DNA of 64,000 nucleotides. It comes from Symbiodinium natans (taxonomy: Eukaryota > Sar > Dinophyceae > Suessiales > Symbiodiniaceae). The position numbers and the translations under genes are program-made. The stretch covers positions 250,001-314,000 of the forward strand of contig CAJNDS010001458.1 of the NCBI GenBank assembly GCA_905221605.1, in the 5' to 3' direction. The notes under the pieces are model-generated. The model was given only the letters and a program-made list of their open reading frames with translations. It did no database searches and was not told where the DNA came from. The stretch's first letter is position 1; the number at the start of each line of letters is the position of its first letter. Of this stretch, positions 62,809 to 64,000 are shown piece by piece.

Positions 62809-64000
62809 CTACTGCCTTTCGATATGGTACAAGCAGTCTCTGAGTACTCTAATGAGCAAATCAGGCTTCATTGACTTGGTGAGACAATCAGCGATCATGG
62901 TGGCCGTTGAGGTCCACGTGATCCTGTCAGCCGCATCAGGGTAACGGTCAATCAACTTTGATCCGTCATCATCGAACAGTGCCTGACGCAATGCGTTCAG
63001 CTCAATTTGCAATCTCTTGTCTTGAACCTTTGATGGAACTTCACTGTTCAAATTATCAGATAACGACCTGCAGTCCGTTAACATCAGATGCGGTACGGCT
63101 GCTCTCGACTTGTCATACCAGTCGGAACCACTGCTGCCGCAGTCGTAAAGCTCGGCTAAGAGGGCCCGAATCCTGTCTCCGGATTCCTGTGCGTTTTGCA
63201 GAGCGTAGGTCTCAGCCTGGAGAGTTGCTCTGCATACTCTTTTGATCGTGGTGCTGCTGTAGCTCACGAGCATCACGTCAAAATCGCAGTTGCTGGGATC
63301 AGTCAACTGCTTCCTTGGAGCAAGGAAGTGAATGCGTCCTTGCTGTGATCGCATTCCGGGCTCAGCGGCAAAGCTGGCGTCTGAAGCCGTCAGTACGCCA
63401 AGTTGCATGAATTCACAGATTCCATGCTTGTATCTGATCTTAAGATCCTTGCCGGTGAGGGCAAGTTCCAAGACCTTATTTGCTTCCTTGAGGATAGCAA
63501 CGCTGGCGCCCTTGATCTTGGATTGGAGGTAGGACACCTTGTAAAGTATGTCCGGTCTCCCCTGTCTGGCTATCCAGCTCAGACTCCCCACCACGGATTG
63601 TAGTTGTCGCTCTTCACCCTGAGTGATCGGATCGGATGGCTTGCGGCTCTTGGCGATGTCGATGTAGGTGATTCGACGTGTGTTGTCCGTCACGTCCAGC
63701 AGTACGTCACTTCCAGCACGATCGAACTGCTTTCCACAAAAGCGGAGTCGATCTCGCTCACATCGTCCGACCTCGAATCGCTCCAAGAGTCGATCCATGA
63801 TGGCATCTCCAGTCTCCGTAGACGCCCACAAGAAGTCGTCTACATGCGTGGTGAGAAGCAGGTCCACCTTGCCATTCGTGGTGTGGTAGTAGAACGCAGG
63901 AAAAATGCGGCTCGCCTTCAAACCAACGTCCTTGGCGTCCTTGTCCACCCGCTTCCAAAAACCACGTCCACTGTCTCGGAGACCGTAGACAGGCACTCTG
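62809..64000 (-). CDS. Ty1/copia-type polyprotein, 3' part: end of RT and RNase H
   Basis: The frame is open to the window edge and ends at a TAG (62809-62811), so the N-terminal part (gag, protease, integrase, early RT) lies outside. Counting from the Met encoded at 63996: RT motif LLLTTHVDDFLWAS with the catalytic-type HVDD at 51-54 (YVDD in most copia); the linker LQSVVGSLSWIARQGRPDIL (131-151), typical of copia; RNase H with candidate acidic residues D206 (TASDASFA), E262 (LQAETYAL) and D308 (LMLTDCRSL); and the C-terminal signature ITWTSTATMIADCLTK (359-374). No stop or frameshift in 395 residues and all key residues are kept, so the copy may be young or active. RT/RH of this kind could in principle supply enzymes to defective relatives such as the element at 20722, but sequence kinship between the two is not shown. 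Confidence 0.92.
   Translation of the reverse strand, partial: RVPVYGLRDSGRGFWKRVDKDAKDVGLKASRIFPAFYYHTTNGKVDLLLTTHVDDFLWASTETGDAIMDRLLERFEVGRCERDRLRFCGKQFDRAGSDVLLDVTDNTRRITYIDIAKSRKPSDPITQGEERQLQSVVGSLSWIARQGRPDILYKVSYLQSKIKGASVAILKEANKVLELALTGKDLKIRYKHGICEFMQLGVLTASDASFAAEPGMRSQQGRIHFLAPRKQLTDPSNCDFDVMLVSYSSTTIKRVCRATLQAETYALQNAQESGDRIRALLAELYDCGSSGSDWYDKSRAAVPHLMLTDCRSLSDNLNSEVPSKVQDKRLQIELNALRQALFDDDGSKLIDRYPDAADRITWTSTATMIADCLTKSMKPDLLIRVLRDCLYHIERQ

Noticed and set aside
1-64000. Window as a true chromosome end
   Set aside because: Arrays occur in both orientations, are short, and are separated by unique DNA and full transposons throughout; no terminal uniform array is present.

Overview
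The window looks like nuclear, non-coding-rich eukaryotic DNA, most probably from a dinoflagellate (Symbiodiniaceae or a relative). This is an inference. It rests on three things: the pervasive Arabidopsis-type telomere unit TTTAGGG/CCCTAAA, which dinoflagellates are known to use; two Ty1/copia-type retroelements whose protease and RT/RNase H resemble the divergent copia proteins common in dinoflagellate genomes; and the absence of bacterial gene organisation. A chromerid, green alga or other TTTAGGG lineage cannot be excluded. I find no confidently intact cellular gene, tRNA, rRNA or spliced-leader gene.

The window is a mosaic of three ingredients. (1) Perfect and degenerate telomere-like tracts in both orientations every few hundred bases from start to end, from one unit up to about 17 units, often locally homogenised to a variant unit (CCCTAAG, CCCCTAA, CCCTAGA, TTTAGGGG, TTTGGGG). 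(2) Short (80-200 bp) repeats, many with terminal inverted repeats, which I sort into about twelve families (A-L) with two to eight copies each; they look like MITEs. (3) Microsatellites, homopolymer runs and purine tracts, several of them inside the MITE-like copies.

Position 20722-23395 is a complete small LTR retrotransposon: two LTRs of 268 and 260 bp, a 5-bp target duplication (CCAAC), a copia-type half-tRNA primer site, a polypurine tract and one 502-residue ORF with a retropepsin-like DSG motif but no integrase or RT. Position 62809-64000 (minus strand) is the 3' part of an autonomous copia-type pol (end of RT plus RNase H), cut by the window edge. A decayed LINE-type RT fragment is likely at 51384-51977 (minus strand). 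Islands at 1-804, 29200-29720, 36668-36931, 39550-41330, 47177-47506 and 50770-52085 are poor in telomere units and may hold exon remnants.

The most interesting signal is the relation between telomere-like tracts and mobile repeats. Copies of the same MITE with and without an internal telomere tract show tracts entering elements at defined joints (11411, 28210, 46281, 55463). Two separate copies share one joint (61481 and 62218). Family L has a telomere unit at the same end in all three copies. This suggests recurrent telomere-repeat addition at breaks, or elements that carry telomere repeats as termini.
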